Source: Brucella haematophila
GTDB taxonomy: Bacteria > Pseudomonadota > Alphaproteobacteria > Rhizobiales > Rhizobiaceae
Direction of reading: 5' to 3'
Length of the DNA stretch: 64,000 nucleotides
NCBI RefSeq assembly: GCF_005938105.1
Contig: NZ_VCPE01000014.1
Coordinates: 62,001 to 126,000 of the forward strand
The notes under the pieces are model-generated. The model worked only from the letters and a program-made list of their open reading frames with translations. It made no database searches and had not been told where the DNA came from. This document shows, in pieces, positions 1 to 9,746 of this stretch (position 1 is the stretch's first letter; every line of letters begins with the position of its first letter). The translations under genes and the position numbers were made by a program.

Positions 1-531
1 ATTCCCGAAGCCGAACGGCGGCAATGGTTTCTGGAAACCGTCTGCACCGGAGCGTGGAATGTGGAGCAGGATCGCGGGCGCAGCTGGCAGGATGCCGAAG
101 CGCTGCTGATCACCACTCACCCGGAATGGCGCGACCAGATTCTCGCTTTCAGGCAGAACTGGTCCCGCATGGTGCCGCATGCCTATGATGAGAGCGTCGC
201 CATTCTGCGCGGGCTGATCGCTTCGGGGAACGACGTCACCATGCTCACCAATTTCGCTTCCGACACATTCCGCGAGGCGCAGGTGCGGTTTCCATTTCTG
301 ACGGAAAGCCGTGGCGTCACCGTTTCAGGCGACGTCAGGATGCTGAAGCCCGACCGCGAAATCTACGATACGCATGTCGCGGCATTCGACCTCGACCCCG
401 CCTCGACGCTTTTCATCGATGACTCTCTGCATAATGTCGATGGCGCCAAAAACGCGGGCTGGCAGGCCGTGCATTTTACCGGCGCCCCCAAACTCGCTGC
501 CGATCTGAAAACTCTGGGCCTCAGCTTTTAA
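1..531 (+). CDS. HAD-superfamily hydrolase, HAD-IA type (5' end outside window)
   Basis: The reading frame is open from base 1, so the start lies before the window; 176 residues are visible. What can be seen is the second half of a haloacid-dehalogenase fold: a motif II-like segment (TMLTNFASDTF), the motif III lysine in MLKPDREIY, and the acidic motif IV FIDDSLHNVDGAKNAGW. The motif I aspartate nucleophile must lie upstream and is not visible. An internal GTG at 61 could be mistaken for a start, but upstream codons keep the family-like reading. Members of this group are cytosolic phosphatases or dehalogenases; the substrate cannot be told. It converges on ccrM, separated by a shared hairpin. 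Confidence 0.85.
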   Translation: MPEAERRQWFLETVCTGAWNVEQDRGRSWQDAEALLITTHPEWRDQILAFRQNWSRMVPHAYDESVAILRGLIASGNDVTMLTNFASDTFREAQVRFPFLTESRGVTVSGDVRMLKPDREIYDTHVAAFDLDPASTLFIDDSLHNVDGAKNAGWQAVHFTGAPKLAADLKTLGLSF

Positions 532-566
532 AATACGAAAGCGCCCGAAGCTTTCGCTTCGGGCGC
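531..566 (-). terminator. Hairpin terminator between the HAD gene and ccrM
   Basis: A perfect 10-bp stem (GCGCCCGAAG / CTTCGGGCGC, loop CTTTCG) at 541-566 sits between two convergent genes. Read on the minus strand it is followed by TTTCGTATTTT, so it best serves ccrM; it may act in both directions. Confidence 0.7.
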
Positions 567-610
567 TCCATGATCAGACTCTGCTGGAGGCCGTCCGATG
601 ATAATGCTTG

Positions 611-2068
<1,458 letters not shown>

Positions 2069-3856
2069 ATGAATTTCGCAGAACTGCGCCACAATCGTTA
2101 TCTGAGAGTCTTTTTCGTTCCCTTCCGCATGCGCGCCGTTGTGCGCGGCAGCGAAATAGGCCTCGTCATCGCCGGTGTCGTGATCGGCATCATTTCCGGT
2201 TTGGCCGTTGCCGCCATTGGCGGCATATCGCAGTGGATGCATCAGGCGCTTTTCGCGCTCGAACCCGGCGAAAAGCTCAGTTCTGCGGCGCAGCTCTATC
2301 CAAGCGCCTTTATCGCCCCGCTGGCAGGCGGCATTCTCATGGGGGTCGTCATCTGGGTTCTGGCGCGCTGGCGCAAGCGTCCCATCGTCGACCCCATCGA
2401 AGCCAATGCGCTGCACGGCGGACGCCTGTCGTTGACCGACAGTTTTATCCTCGTCGGGCAGAACCTGATTTCCAACGGCTTTGGCGCTTCGGTCGGGCTG
2501 GAAGCGGCCTATACGCAGCTGGCAAGCGGCTTCGCCTCACGCATCGGGCGCGCGCTCAAGCTGCGCCGGGCCGATTTGCGCACGCTGGTCGGTTGCGGTG
2601 CTGCGGCGGCCATTGCCAGCGCGTTCAACGCCCCCCTCACCGGCGCATTTTATGCATTCGAACTGATCATCGGCGTTTACTCCATCGCCACGCTGGCCCC
2701 GGTTGTGGTTGCGGCAATTGTCGGCACATTGGTGACGCAAGCCATTGGCGGCGCGCCTTTCCTGATCGATATCGGCCATATCGACGCCATCACGCCCCGC
2801 GATTATGTGCCCGCTTTGCTGCTCGGCTTCGTCTCGGCAGGCATTGCAATCCTGATCATGCGCGGCGTGACCTTCGTCGAAACAATCACCCGACGCAGCT
2901 TTCTGCCCAATGTTCTCACCCCGGCCATTGGCGGTGCGATCGTCGGGCTGATCGCCTTCTTCTCGCCGCAGGTTCTGGCATCCGGCCACGGCGCGCTGCA
3001 TCTCGACCTCAATGCGAATATCACCATCTCGGCGCTGTTGCTGCTGATCCTGACGAAATCGCTGGCATCGGCGATCTCCATCGGCTCAGGCTTTCGCGGC
3101 GGCCTGTTCTTTGCATCGCTGTTTCTGGGCGCTTTAACCGGCAAGCTTTTCGCAGCCGTGGCAGGCGTGGTGCTACCGACCAGCCTGACGCTTGCGCCGG
3201 AAGTCTATGCCGTGATCGGCATGTCCTCGCTTGCCGTCGCGATTGTCGGCGGCCCTATGACCATGACCTTTCTGGCGCTGGAACTGACCGGCGACTTTCC
3301 GATTTCCATGCTGGTGCTCGGAGCCGTCGTGTCTTCCTCGCTGATGGTCCGCAAGACCTTCGGCTACTCGTTTGCCACCTGGCGCTTCCATCTGCGTGGC
3401 GAAGCCATCCGCTCGGCGCATGATATCGGCTGGATACGCAATCTGACCGTCAGCCGCATGATGCGTCATGATGTGCGCACTGTTCTGATCGACACGGATA
3501 TCGAAACCTTCCGTCACGATTTCCCGCTCGGTTCTACCCAGCGCGTTATCGCGGTGGATGGGCAGGGGCGCTATGTCGGCATGATCCCGGTACCGGAAGT
3601 CTATGCCGACAGTTTCGACAGTTCAGAAAACCACAGCATCAGCGAGCTTTTGAAGTATCAGGATGAATTCCTGTTACCACAGATGAACGCCAAGGAAGCT
3701 GTCGTGCGGTTTGACCGTTCCGAAAGCGAAGCGCTCGCCGTGGTCAACAATGCGCAGGAACGCAAAGTCATGGGGCTGTTGAGTGAAGCCCATACGCTGC
3801 GCCGCTATAGCGAAGAGCTGGACCGCAGACGGCGCGAAGTCTCCGGCGAGGTTTGA
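2069..3856 (+). CDS. ClC-family chloride channel / H+-Cl- antiporter
   Basis: Roughly 595 residues with about ten hydrophobic helices over residues 30-430 and a ~150-residue cytoplasmic tail. ClC hallmarks are present but divergent: the gating-glutamate segment reads GASVGLEAAYTQ where GREGP is usual, and the later filter segment reads GSGFRGGLFFAS instead of GGVFAP. The tail contains a CBS-like region. ClC proteins move chloride, often against protons, across the inner membrane. The start is uncertain: ATG 2069 (MNFAELRHN) is used; a GTG at 2048 is in frame. Transport direction and ion preference cannot be read from sequence because the usual selectivity residues are altered. Confidence 0.88.
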   Translation: MNFAELRHNRYLRVFFVPFRMRAVVRGSEIGLVIAGVVIGIISGLAVAAIGGISQWMHQALFALEPGEKLSSAAQLYPSAFIAPLAGGILMGVVIWVLARWRKRPIVDPIEANALHGGRLSLTDSFILVGQNLISNGFGASVGLEAAYTQLASGFASRIGRALKLRRADLRTLVGCGAAAAIASAFNAPLTGAFYAFELIIGVYSIATLAPVVVAAIVGTLVTQAIGGAPFLIDIGHIDAITPRDYVPALLLGFVSAGIAILIMRGVTFVETITRRSFLPNVLTPAIGGAIVGLIAFFSPQVLASGHGALHLDLNANITISALLLLILTKSLASAISIGSGFRGGLFFASLFLGALTGKLFAAVAGVVLPTSLTLAPEVYAVIGMSSLAVAIVGGPMTMTFLALELTGDFPISMLVLGAVVSSSLMVRKTFGYSFATWRFHLRGEAIRSAHDIGWIRNLTVSRMMRHDVRTVLIDTDIETFRHDFPLGSTQRVIAVDGQGRYVGMIPVPEVYADSFDSSENHSISELLKYQDEFLLPQMNAKEAVVRFDRSESEALAVVNNAQERKVMGLLSEAHTLRRYSEELDRRRREVSGEV

Positions 3857-3951
3857 CGCTCGGGCGATAAAGTTGTAGCTGATCCTTCAATATTCCCGAT
3901 GCGTTCCCGCGAGTGTGAATGCGTCCCCCTCCCGATAAGAAGGCTACCCAC

Positions 3952-4638
3952 ATGGCGGCTCCGTCCCTCATCATTTTCGATTGCGATGGCGTTTTGGTGG
4001 ATTCCGAAATCATCGCTGCGGAAGTCGAATCCGTGCTTCTCACCGAAGCCGGTTTCCAGATTTCCGCCGACGAACTGGCCGAACGTTTCGCCGGTCTCAC
4101 CTGGCAGGATATTCTGCTCACGGTCGAGCGCGAGGCAGGCATAGCGCTTTCCGCATCGCTGATCGACAAATCGGAGAGCATTCTCGACGAGCGCCTCAAA
4201 AATGAGGTGCAGGCTGTCGACGATATCGTGGACGTGGTTTCAGCGCTGAAGCTGCCAAAGTGCATCTGCTCCAACTCGACCAGCGCACGGCTGGAAATGA
4301 TGCTGAAGCGCGTCGAGCTTTATGACCTTTTCGCGCCCAACATCTTTTCGGCCAAGGAAGTCGGCACCAAGAAGACCAAGCCTGCCCCGGATGTGTTCCT
4401 CTATGCCGCCAAGCATTTCGGCGTGGATCCGCGCAATGTGATCGTGATTGAGGATTCCGTGCACGGCATTCAGGGCGCGCGAGCTGCCGGTATGCGCGTC
4501 ATCGGCTTTACGGGCGGAGCGCACACCTATCCCGGCCATGCCGACCGGCTGACCGACGCAGGCGCCGAGACGGTGATTCACCGCCACAAGGACTTGCCCA
4601 GCGTGATCGAAGCCCTTTCGATCTGGACCGACGCCTGA
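3952..4638 (+). CDS. HAD-superfamily sugar-phosphate phosphatase (beta-PGM-like)
   Basis: 228 residues. Motif I FDCDGVLVDSE is at residues 8-18, with D as nucleophile; motif II is ICSNSTSARLE, motif III is KTKPAPDVF, and motif IV IEDSVHGIQGARAAGM. The helical cap between motifs I and II and the order of motifs match the beta-phosphoglucomutase/YieH/phosphoglycolate-phosphatase group, cytosolic enzymes that dephosphorylate small sugar phosphates; YieH-like 6-phosphogluconate phosphatase is the nearest by motif style, but the substrate is a guess. The ATG at 3952 is preferred over 3919 because AGAAGG precedes it at a good distance. Confidence 0.85.
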   Translation: MAAPSLIIFDCDGVLVDSEIIAAEVESVLLTEAGFQISADELAERFAGLTWQDILLTVEREAGIALSASLIDKSESILDERLKNEVQAVDDIVDVVSALKLPKCICSNSTSARLEMMLKRVELYDLFAPNIFSAKEVGTKKTKPAPDVFLYAAKHFGVDPRNVIVIEDSVHGIQGARAAGMRVIGFTGGAHTYPGHADRLTDAGAETVIHRHKDLPSVIEALSIWTDA

Positions 4639-4682
4639 CGCACAGGTGCCGACAAGACCGCCCGGTCTGATCTGATTATCGC

Positions 4683-4706
4683 GATAGCCCGAGCATTCGG
4701 GCTATC
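4683..4706. terminator. Convergent-gene hairpin
   Basis: A perfect 10-bp stem (GATAGCCCGA / TCGGGCTATC, loop GCAT) lies between the ends of the HAD gene and the small minus-strand gene. There is no clear T-run on either side, so termination would be weak or factor-assisted. Confidence 0.5.
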
Positions 4707-4718
4707 GACCCCGCTGCC

Positions 4719-4904
4719 TCAGGCGGCAGAGCGCTTGTTGCGCCCCTTCGGCGGCGCGTTGAGGATGGCGAGCAGCTCTTCGGCTTCGTGCTCATCAAGA
4801 CCGATCAGCAGCCGGGTCCCCATCATGAAGGGTTCACCCGTGGACGTATCGAAGATCGCCCAGGTGTCCGTCGGTTCGAGAATACGTTCAAATTTCTGTT
4901 TCAT
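4719..4904 (-). CDS. Small conserved-looking protein of unknown function (61 aa)
   Basis: 61 residues, acidic middle (IGLDEHEAEELLAILN) and a basic tail (PPKGRNKRSAA), no signal peptide or membrane segment. The middle looks like an amphipathic helix. I do not recognise a family with a known role. Codon use and composition match the neighbours, it has a clean ATG start and it does not overlap another gene, which is why it is listed. No strong ribosome-binding site is visible upstream. Confidence 0.6.
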   Translation of the reverse strand: MKQKFERILEPTDTWAIFDTSTGEPFMMGTRLLIGLDEHEAEELLAILNAPPKGRNKRSAA

Positions 4905-4950
4905 GGGTGCAGACTAGCGCAGACTCGTTGCTTTTCGTTTGAACTTCACT

Positions 4951-4974
4951 GCTAAATTTAATTCGAATTTTAGC
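4951..4974. promoter_or_regulatory. AT-rich imperfect inverted repeat upstream of the 61-aa gene
   Basis: GCTAAAT at 4951-4957 faces ATTTTAGC at 4967-4974 around a central TTCGAA. It lies 47 bp upstream of the minus-strand start codon at 4904, a plausible operator or promoter position. The role is inferred only from symmetry and position. Confidence 0.25.
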
Positions 4975-5108
4975 TAAAGCGTGCTGCACTTTTAGGATAT
5001 GCACAGAATGCGTTTAAGTCCTTGACCGCACGCATGTCTTATTTCATCCAAAACGGACCGATAATCCGTTCAAATTATTGATTTTACAGCGAAATATGCC
5101 TCTACGCT

Positions 5109-6761
5109 CTAGACCGGCGGCTCACTGCCGATGCCGAGGAATGATCCCTTTCGGGTCGTCTTCCGGCGCTTTGCCGGTTTGGCGATCACCAGCGTACGCG
5201 CAATTATTGCGGAAACGGGTTTGCCGAAATGCCAGCCCTGCGCTTTGATCGGCACAGCATCGCCCGCACTTTCCTCGGCAAAATAGGCTGCCTGCGCCTC
5301 GGTTTCCACACCTTCCACGACCACGTCCAGACAATGCTGCTGCGCCATGGCCAGAATTTGCGGGACAATCGAAACCGTGCTGCCATTATCGACCGTGCGG
5401 GTGAATGTCTTGTCGATCTTGATCGCATCCACATTCAACGCACCCAGATAGGCCAGACTGGAATAGCCCGTGCCAAAGTCGTCGATATAGATGCAGTGCC
5501 CCTTCTCACGCAGAAGCTGGATAGCGGCAGAAGCTTTTACGAAATCGACCGCGGTACGCTCGGTCAGCTCCAGACCAATCTGCTGCGGATCAATCGCGGC
5601 CTTCACCAGACGCTTTTCCAACTGGCTCGCGAAGTCCGCATCATGCAAGTCGCGCGCGCTTATATTGATGTTGATGCGCAGACCGGGCTTGGCTCGCAAC
5701 AGATCGCCCATTTCACTGATCACAGCATCAAGCACATAGAGCGTTATTCGGTGAATGAGGCCACTCTTTTCCGCCCGTGTGATGAAGACATCCGGCGGAA
5801 CGAAATCCCCCTTGTGAATCTCCCAGCGTATCAAAGCCTCAAAGCCGACGATCTCGCCACTGACAACATTGACAACCGGCTGGTAGACAACGTCCAGTTC
5901 CTTTCTTGTCAGGGCTTTGGACAGGAGCGTCATCAGCGACCGGTCGCGATTGTTATAGGCCCTCCAGCCAAGGCCCAGACAGCCAGCAACCAGCATGCCG
6001 AGCACGATCGACAGAAATGATCGCAATCGCGCATGCAGGCTCGTGCGGTCGATCTGCGTTTTCAGGGCAATGCAGATCAGCTTGTTCGGCTCGCAGACAT
6101 AGGCCCGGAGCTGGTCCTTGTCTTCCACAAGCTCCGTCATGCGCCCGTCCGAAAGCGGCTCCAGATCGGCCTTGGCCGGATATTCGTAGAAGCGCGCAAA
6201 ATTCTCCCGCGTCGGGTCGCTCATGAACATCGCGAAGGAGTAACCCGGCGTATGCATGAAGTCGAAGGCTGAGGGGCTCAACACAACATTGGAATTGCCC
6301 TTGCCCATGACTGGACCGGAGGTTCCCGGCGTGAAGAGTGGGCGTTCGCCATAGATGTAAGTGCCGTCTGGCAGCAGCAAATCCGCCGTCGAACGGGGCT
6401 CTTGCCGCCCGAGATCGGGCAGCAGCGTGGAACAATTCAACCGGCCATCGACCAGCCGGCCGATATCCTTGATCTGATAGGCCGTGAACAGGAGCCGACG
6501 CAGATAGATGCGCTCCTCCGCCGAGCAAATTGGGTAGGGTGATTGTTCTGCCTGATCAAGCGTGCTGTGCGCCGAGTCGATCAGCCGCCCCGCATAGGAC
6601 AGCAACGCCTCCATATAGGCGTCGACCTGTCGCTCATCGCCCATCTTTCGTAGTTTTTCGCCAACCCAATGCCCTGCCACAGCGCCGCACAGGAGCAGCA
6701 ACAGAAAGATAAGCGGAACTGGATTGAAAAGGCTGCTGCCATTGTTCCGCCTGCGCACCAT
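5109..6761 (-). CDS. CSS-motif/EAL cyclic di-GMP phosphodiesterase, membrane bound
   Basis: 550 residues. An N-terminal membrane helix (NPVPLIFLLLLLCGAV) is followed by a periplasmic CSS-type sensor domain (residues ~40-240, with NCST), a second helix near 245-265 (FLSIVLGMLVAGCLGLGW), then a complete EAL domain at ~280-535. The EAL signature [45 protein letters not shown] and QGWHFGKP are all intact, so hydrolysis of c-di-GMP is expected. CSS-EAL proteins are typically controlled by the redox state of the periplasmic cysteines. With the EAL protein at 11754 it resembles the phosphodiesterase pair bpdA/bpdB known in B. melitensis; that match is from memory of gene order, not proven. Confidence 0.9.
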   Translation of the reverse strand: MVRRRNNGSSLFNPVPLIFLLLLLCGAVAGHWVGEKLRKMGDERQVDAYMEALLSYAGRLIDSAHSTLDQAEQSPYPICSAEERIYLRRLLFTAYQIKDIGRLVDGRLNCSTLLPDLGRQEPRSTADLLLPDGTYIYGERPLFTPGTSGPVMGKGNSNVVLSPSAFDFMHTPGYSFAMFMSDPTRENFARFYEYPAKADLEPLSDGRMTELVEDKDQLRAYVCEPNKLICIALKTQIDRTSLHARLRSFLSIVLGMLVAGCLGLGWRAYNNRDRSLMTLLSKALTRKELDVVYQPVVNVVSGEIVGFEALIRWEIHKGDFVPPDVFITRAEKSGLIHRITLYVLDAVISEMGDLLRAKPGLRININISARDLHDADFASQLEKRLVKAAIDPQQIGLELTERTAVDFVKASAAIQLLREKGHCIYIDDFGTGYSSLAYLGALNVDAIKIDKTFTRTVDNGSTVSIVPQILAMAQQHCLDVVVEGVETEAQAAYFAEESAGDAVPIKAQGWHFGKPVSAIIARTLVIAKPAKRRKTTRKGSFLGIGSEPPV

Positions 6762-7001
6762 CCGCCCTTGAACCCTCGCAAACGATCTGTGGCATAAAAC
6801 CTTGCTGCTTATCCCGCATAAGCAGAGGCATCAAATATAAACGCCGGCCTACAGCATCAATTATAAACATATAAAAACAAAGCAATTATTACACGAAGAA
6901 CGTCTTTTGGAAACGATATTAATTAAGGGGCAGTTTTTTATTCTTTTATTAGTATATGCAAATATAACAGTATCCGAGTTTGGCTATATTAGCAGACGCT
7001 A

Positions 7002-7147
7002 GAGCGGCTCCGGTAAAAGCGGAATCGTGGAACCGCTCTAACTATTTTTTTTACGCATTATCCTACGCATCGAAGCGGGATCGGAAATCAGTCCAGTGAA
7101 CTGATTTCCCCGCGTAGGCGCCACGCACTTTTACTGGAAATGCTCTC
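7002..7147. repeat. REP-like palindromic element, long form, copy 1
   Basis: It begins AGAGCGGCTCCGG, holds an inner hairpin ATCAGTCCAGTGAACTGAT, and ends TTTTACTGGAAATGCTC. The same architecture recurs at 35184-35332 with only scattered differences, and the final module recurs at 7890-8043 and 60755-60919. It is the only recognisable content of the 462-bp gap 6762-7223; the rest of that gap is AT-rich without genes. Confidence 0.8.
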
Positions 7148-7223
7148 AAATAAACAATGCGCGAGATTTCTCCCGCGCATTTAAGCTCTTATCCATACTT
7201 CGCCTTGTCAGGCGCAGCAAAAA

Positions 7224-7784
7224 TTACTTGGCATTCGGGCCTTCATCGAAACCGACGAAAATCTGGATATTCTGCTTGTCCGGCATCGGCAGCGAAATTC
7301 CCTTGTCGTTGAAAACGAACTGGGTGGCGGTATCGCTGTTGGTGATCGTGACAGTCTGCTTGTGCAGCTTGGAATACACCACCTGATCGCCCTGACGCAC
7401 AGCCACGCGGACCGGCATGGTGATGGTGCCGCTCTTATATTGCGGGCCCGGCACAACCTTGCCTGCGGCAGCAACATCAATGGTGATTGTGCCGTCGCCA
7501 TACTGGCACGCACGCGTCACATCGGTCAGCGAAGCCTGATAGATGACCTGCGCCGGATCCTTGTCGCCGCCCTTGGCATAGGTGCTGAAGAAGGCAGTGC
7601 CGTCACGCAGTGTCACCGTGGGGCAATAAGCGCGAAGCTCGGATGCCTTGACCCGCGGCTGATCCGCAGAGGCTGTTGCCCCCGGCTTGTCGCCGCCGCT
7701 GGTCGTGCAGCCAGCGAGTGCCGTGAGCAAAACCGTTGCAAAGACTGGAAACAACGATGAACGATTCTGTGATGCTTTCTGCAT
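7224..7784 (-). CDS. Putative outer-membrane-associated lipoprotein
   Basis: 186 residues. A signal peptide ends in the lipobox LAGC with the acylated Cys at residue 26, followed by a short Gly/Ser/Ala linker and a ~150-residue beta-rich domain containing a pair of cysteines (AYCPTVTL and RACQYG). Lipobox proteins are lipidated after Lgt/LspA processing and anchored to a membrane on the periplasmic side. I recognise the general pattern of a conserved Hyphomicrobiales lipoprotein but no function. The start is supported by AGGGA upstream. It is divergent from thrC, across a repeat-filled gap. Confidence 0.8.
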   Translation of the reverse strand: MQKASQNRSSLFPVFATVLLTALAGCTTSGGDKPGATASADQPRVKASELRAYCPTVTLRDGTAFFSTYAKGGDKDPAQVIYQASLTDVTRACQYGDGTITIDVAAAGKVVPGPQYKSGTITMPVRVAVRQGDQVVYSKLHKQTVTITNSDTATQFVFNDKGISLPMPDKQNIQIFVGFDEGPNAK

Positions 7785-7889
7785 AGACCGGGCTTCCCTG
7801 CACTAATCTGTTTGTTTGAGAGCGCCTCGATTTCATTGAAATCGCCGGACCACCCCAATTTGTTCCGCCGCCACATTTTCCAACCAGCA

Positions 7890-8043
7890 AAGCCGCTGCG
7901 CACCTTTGCTGGAAATGCAAACTCTTCCTCTGTCGCATTGTCCAGACGCAAAACCGCTTCGCACTTTTGCTGGAAATGCAAACTCTTCCTCTGTCGCATT
8001 GTCCAGACGCAAAACCGCTTCGCACTTTTGCTGGAAATGCTCT
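7890..8043. repeat. Tandem 61-bp repeat of the REP-like family
   Basis: The unit containing CCGCTTCGCACTTTTGCTGG and the spacer ACTCTTCCTCTGTCGCATTG recurs with a 61-bp period (7921 and 7982), preceded by a degenerate partial copy, and ends TTTTGCTGGAAATGCTC. The same unit occurs with a 60-bp period at 60827-60919. It occupies the divergent gap 7785-8246 between the lipoprotein gene and thrC; nothing else is recognisable there besides room for two promoters. Confidence 0.85.
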
Positions 8044-8246
8044 ATACCACTGCGCACAAAACAGTGCGCGATGACGTTTTCCCGTTTTTTGCCGCGAAGA
8101 GCAACCCCATCCCCTCCGGGATGTTTTAATTTCTTGCGGCTTTTTTATGGACGCCCTATTGCATTTGCACAGCTTTGAAACGCATCCCAATAAGATGCGC
8201 GTCGAATGAGACTTGCGCAGCCGATCTGGAATGAAGGCCTGACGAA

Positions 8247-9644
8247 ATGAAATATGTAAGCACCCGCGGCGAAGCCCCGGTCCTGGGTTTCAGCGATGCA
8301 TTGCTCGCCGGACTAGCCCGCGATGGCGGCCTCTATCTGCCACAGGAATATCCGCAATTTTCTCCGGAACAAATCCGCAGCCTGCGCGGAAAATCCTATG
8401 TCGATATCGCGCTTGCCGTGCTGACGCCTTTCACCGGCGGCGAAATTCCGCAAGCCGATTTCGAGCGCATGGTGCGCGAGGCCTATGGCAGCTTCCGGCA
8501 TGACGCCGTCTGCCCGCTGGTCCAGACCGGCGCAAATGAATTCGTTCTCGAACTCTTCCACGGCCCGACGCTCGCCTTCAAGGACGTCGCCATGCAGCTT
8601 CTGGCGCGCATGATGGATTATGTTCTGGCCAGCCGTGGCGAACGCGCGACCATTGTCGGCGCGACCTCGGGCGATACTGGCGGCGCGGCAATTGAAGCCT
8701 TTGGCGGTCGCGACAACACCGATATCTTCATCCTGTTCCCGAATGGCCGCGTCTCGCCGGTGCAGCAGCGCCAGATGACCTCGTCGGGCTTTGCCAATGT
8801 TCATGCGCTCTCCATCGAAGGTAATTTCGACGATTGCCAGAACCTCGTGAAGGGCATGTTCAACGACCTCGCCTTCCGCGACGCGCTGTCGCTTTCGGGC
8901 GTCAATTCGATCAACTGGGCGCGGATCATGCCGCAGGTGGTCTATTATTTCACTGCCGCCTTGAGCCTCGGCGCGCCTGATCGTGCGGTTTCCTTCACCG
9001 TTCCGACCGGCAATTTCGGCGATATTTTCGCGGGCTATGTGGCCAAGCGCATGGGTCTGCCCATCGAGCGCCTGATCGTCGCCACCAACGACAACGATAT
9101 TCTTTCGCGCACGCTCGACTCCGGCGCTTATGAAATGCGCGGTGTGGCCCAGACCACCTCGCCGTCGATGGATATCCAGATTTCGTCCAACTTCGAACGT
9201 CTGCTGTTCGAAGTCCATGGCCGCGATGCTGCCGCCGTGCGCGGCCTCATGCAAAGCCTGAAGCAATCCGGCGGCTTCACCATTTCCGAAAAGCCGCTTT
9301 CGGCCATCCGCGCCGAGTTCTCGGCTGGACGCTCGACGGTTGCGGAAACGGCGGAGACCATCAAGTCGGTTCTGGCCGATGACGGCTATCTTCTCGATCC
9401 GCATTCCGCCATCGGCGTGAAAGTGGCTCGCGAAAATGTGTCCGGCGCTGCCCCGATGGTGGCGCTCGCCACCGCGCATCCGGCCAAATTCCCCGACGCC
9501 GTAAAGGCTGCATGTGGTGTCGAACCGCAGCTTCCCGCATGGTTGTCGGATTTGATGCAACGAAAAGAAAGCTTCACAGTTCTTCACAACGACCTGAAAA
9601 TCGTGGAAGAATATGTAAGCCGCCATTCCAGAGCTCACGCCTGA
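8247..9644 (+). CDS. thrC: Threonine synthase
   Basis: 465 residues, the length of the bacterial ThrC group. It converts O-phosphohomoserine to threonine with pyridoxal phosphate in the cytosol. The PLP lysine sits in LAFKDVAMQLL near residue 112, the phosphate-binding loop in ATSGDTGGAA, and the N-terminus MKYVSTRGEAPVLGF is typical. The ATG has AAGG about 10 bases upstream. Its pathway partner homoserine kinase (thrB) is 10 kb away on the other strand, so the two are not one operon. The M16 protease gene follows 102 bp downstream. Confidence 0.96.
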   Translation: MKYVSTRGEAPVLGFSDALLAGLARDGGLYLPQEYPQFSPEQIRSLRGKSYVDIALAVLTPFTGGEIPQADFERMVREAYGSFRHDAVCPLVQTGANEFVLELFHGPTLAFKDVAMQLLARMMDYVLASRGERATIVGATSGDTGGAAIEAFGGRDNTDIFILFPNGRVSPVQQRQMTSSGFANVHALSIEGNFDDCQNLVKGMFNDLAFRDALSLSGVNSINWARIMPQVVYYFTAALSLGAPDRAVSFTVPTGNFGDIFAGYVAKRMGLPIERLIVATNDNDILSRTLDSGAYEMRGVAQTTSPSMDIQISSNFERLLFEVHGRDAAAVRGLMQSLKQSGGFTISEKPLSAIRAEFSAGRSTVAETAETIKSVLADDGYLLDPHSAIGVKVARENVSGAAPMVALATAHPAKFPDAVKAACGVEPQLPAWLSDLMQRKESFTVLHNDLKIVEEYVSRHSRAHA

Positions 9645-9746
9645 GGCTCAGGAAAGGAAATTTGAGCCCGGCCCCGAAGGGTGAAACCTGTTTTCGGGAT
9701 CGGGCCCAGGAAGATCAGAGCGGGGAATGCAGGGAGCAGTTCGCTT

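Noticed and set aside
7812-8178. Several 70-130 codon frames in the REP-like repeat region
   Set aside because: They only reflect the 61-bp repeat unit read in different frames.
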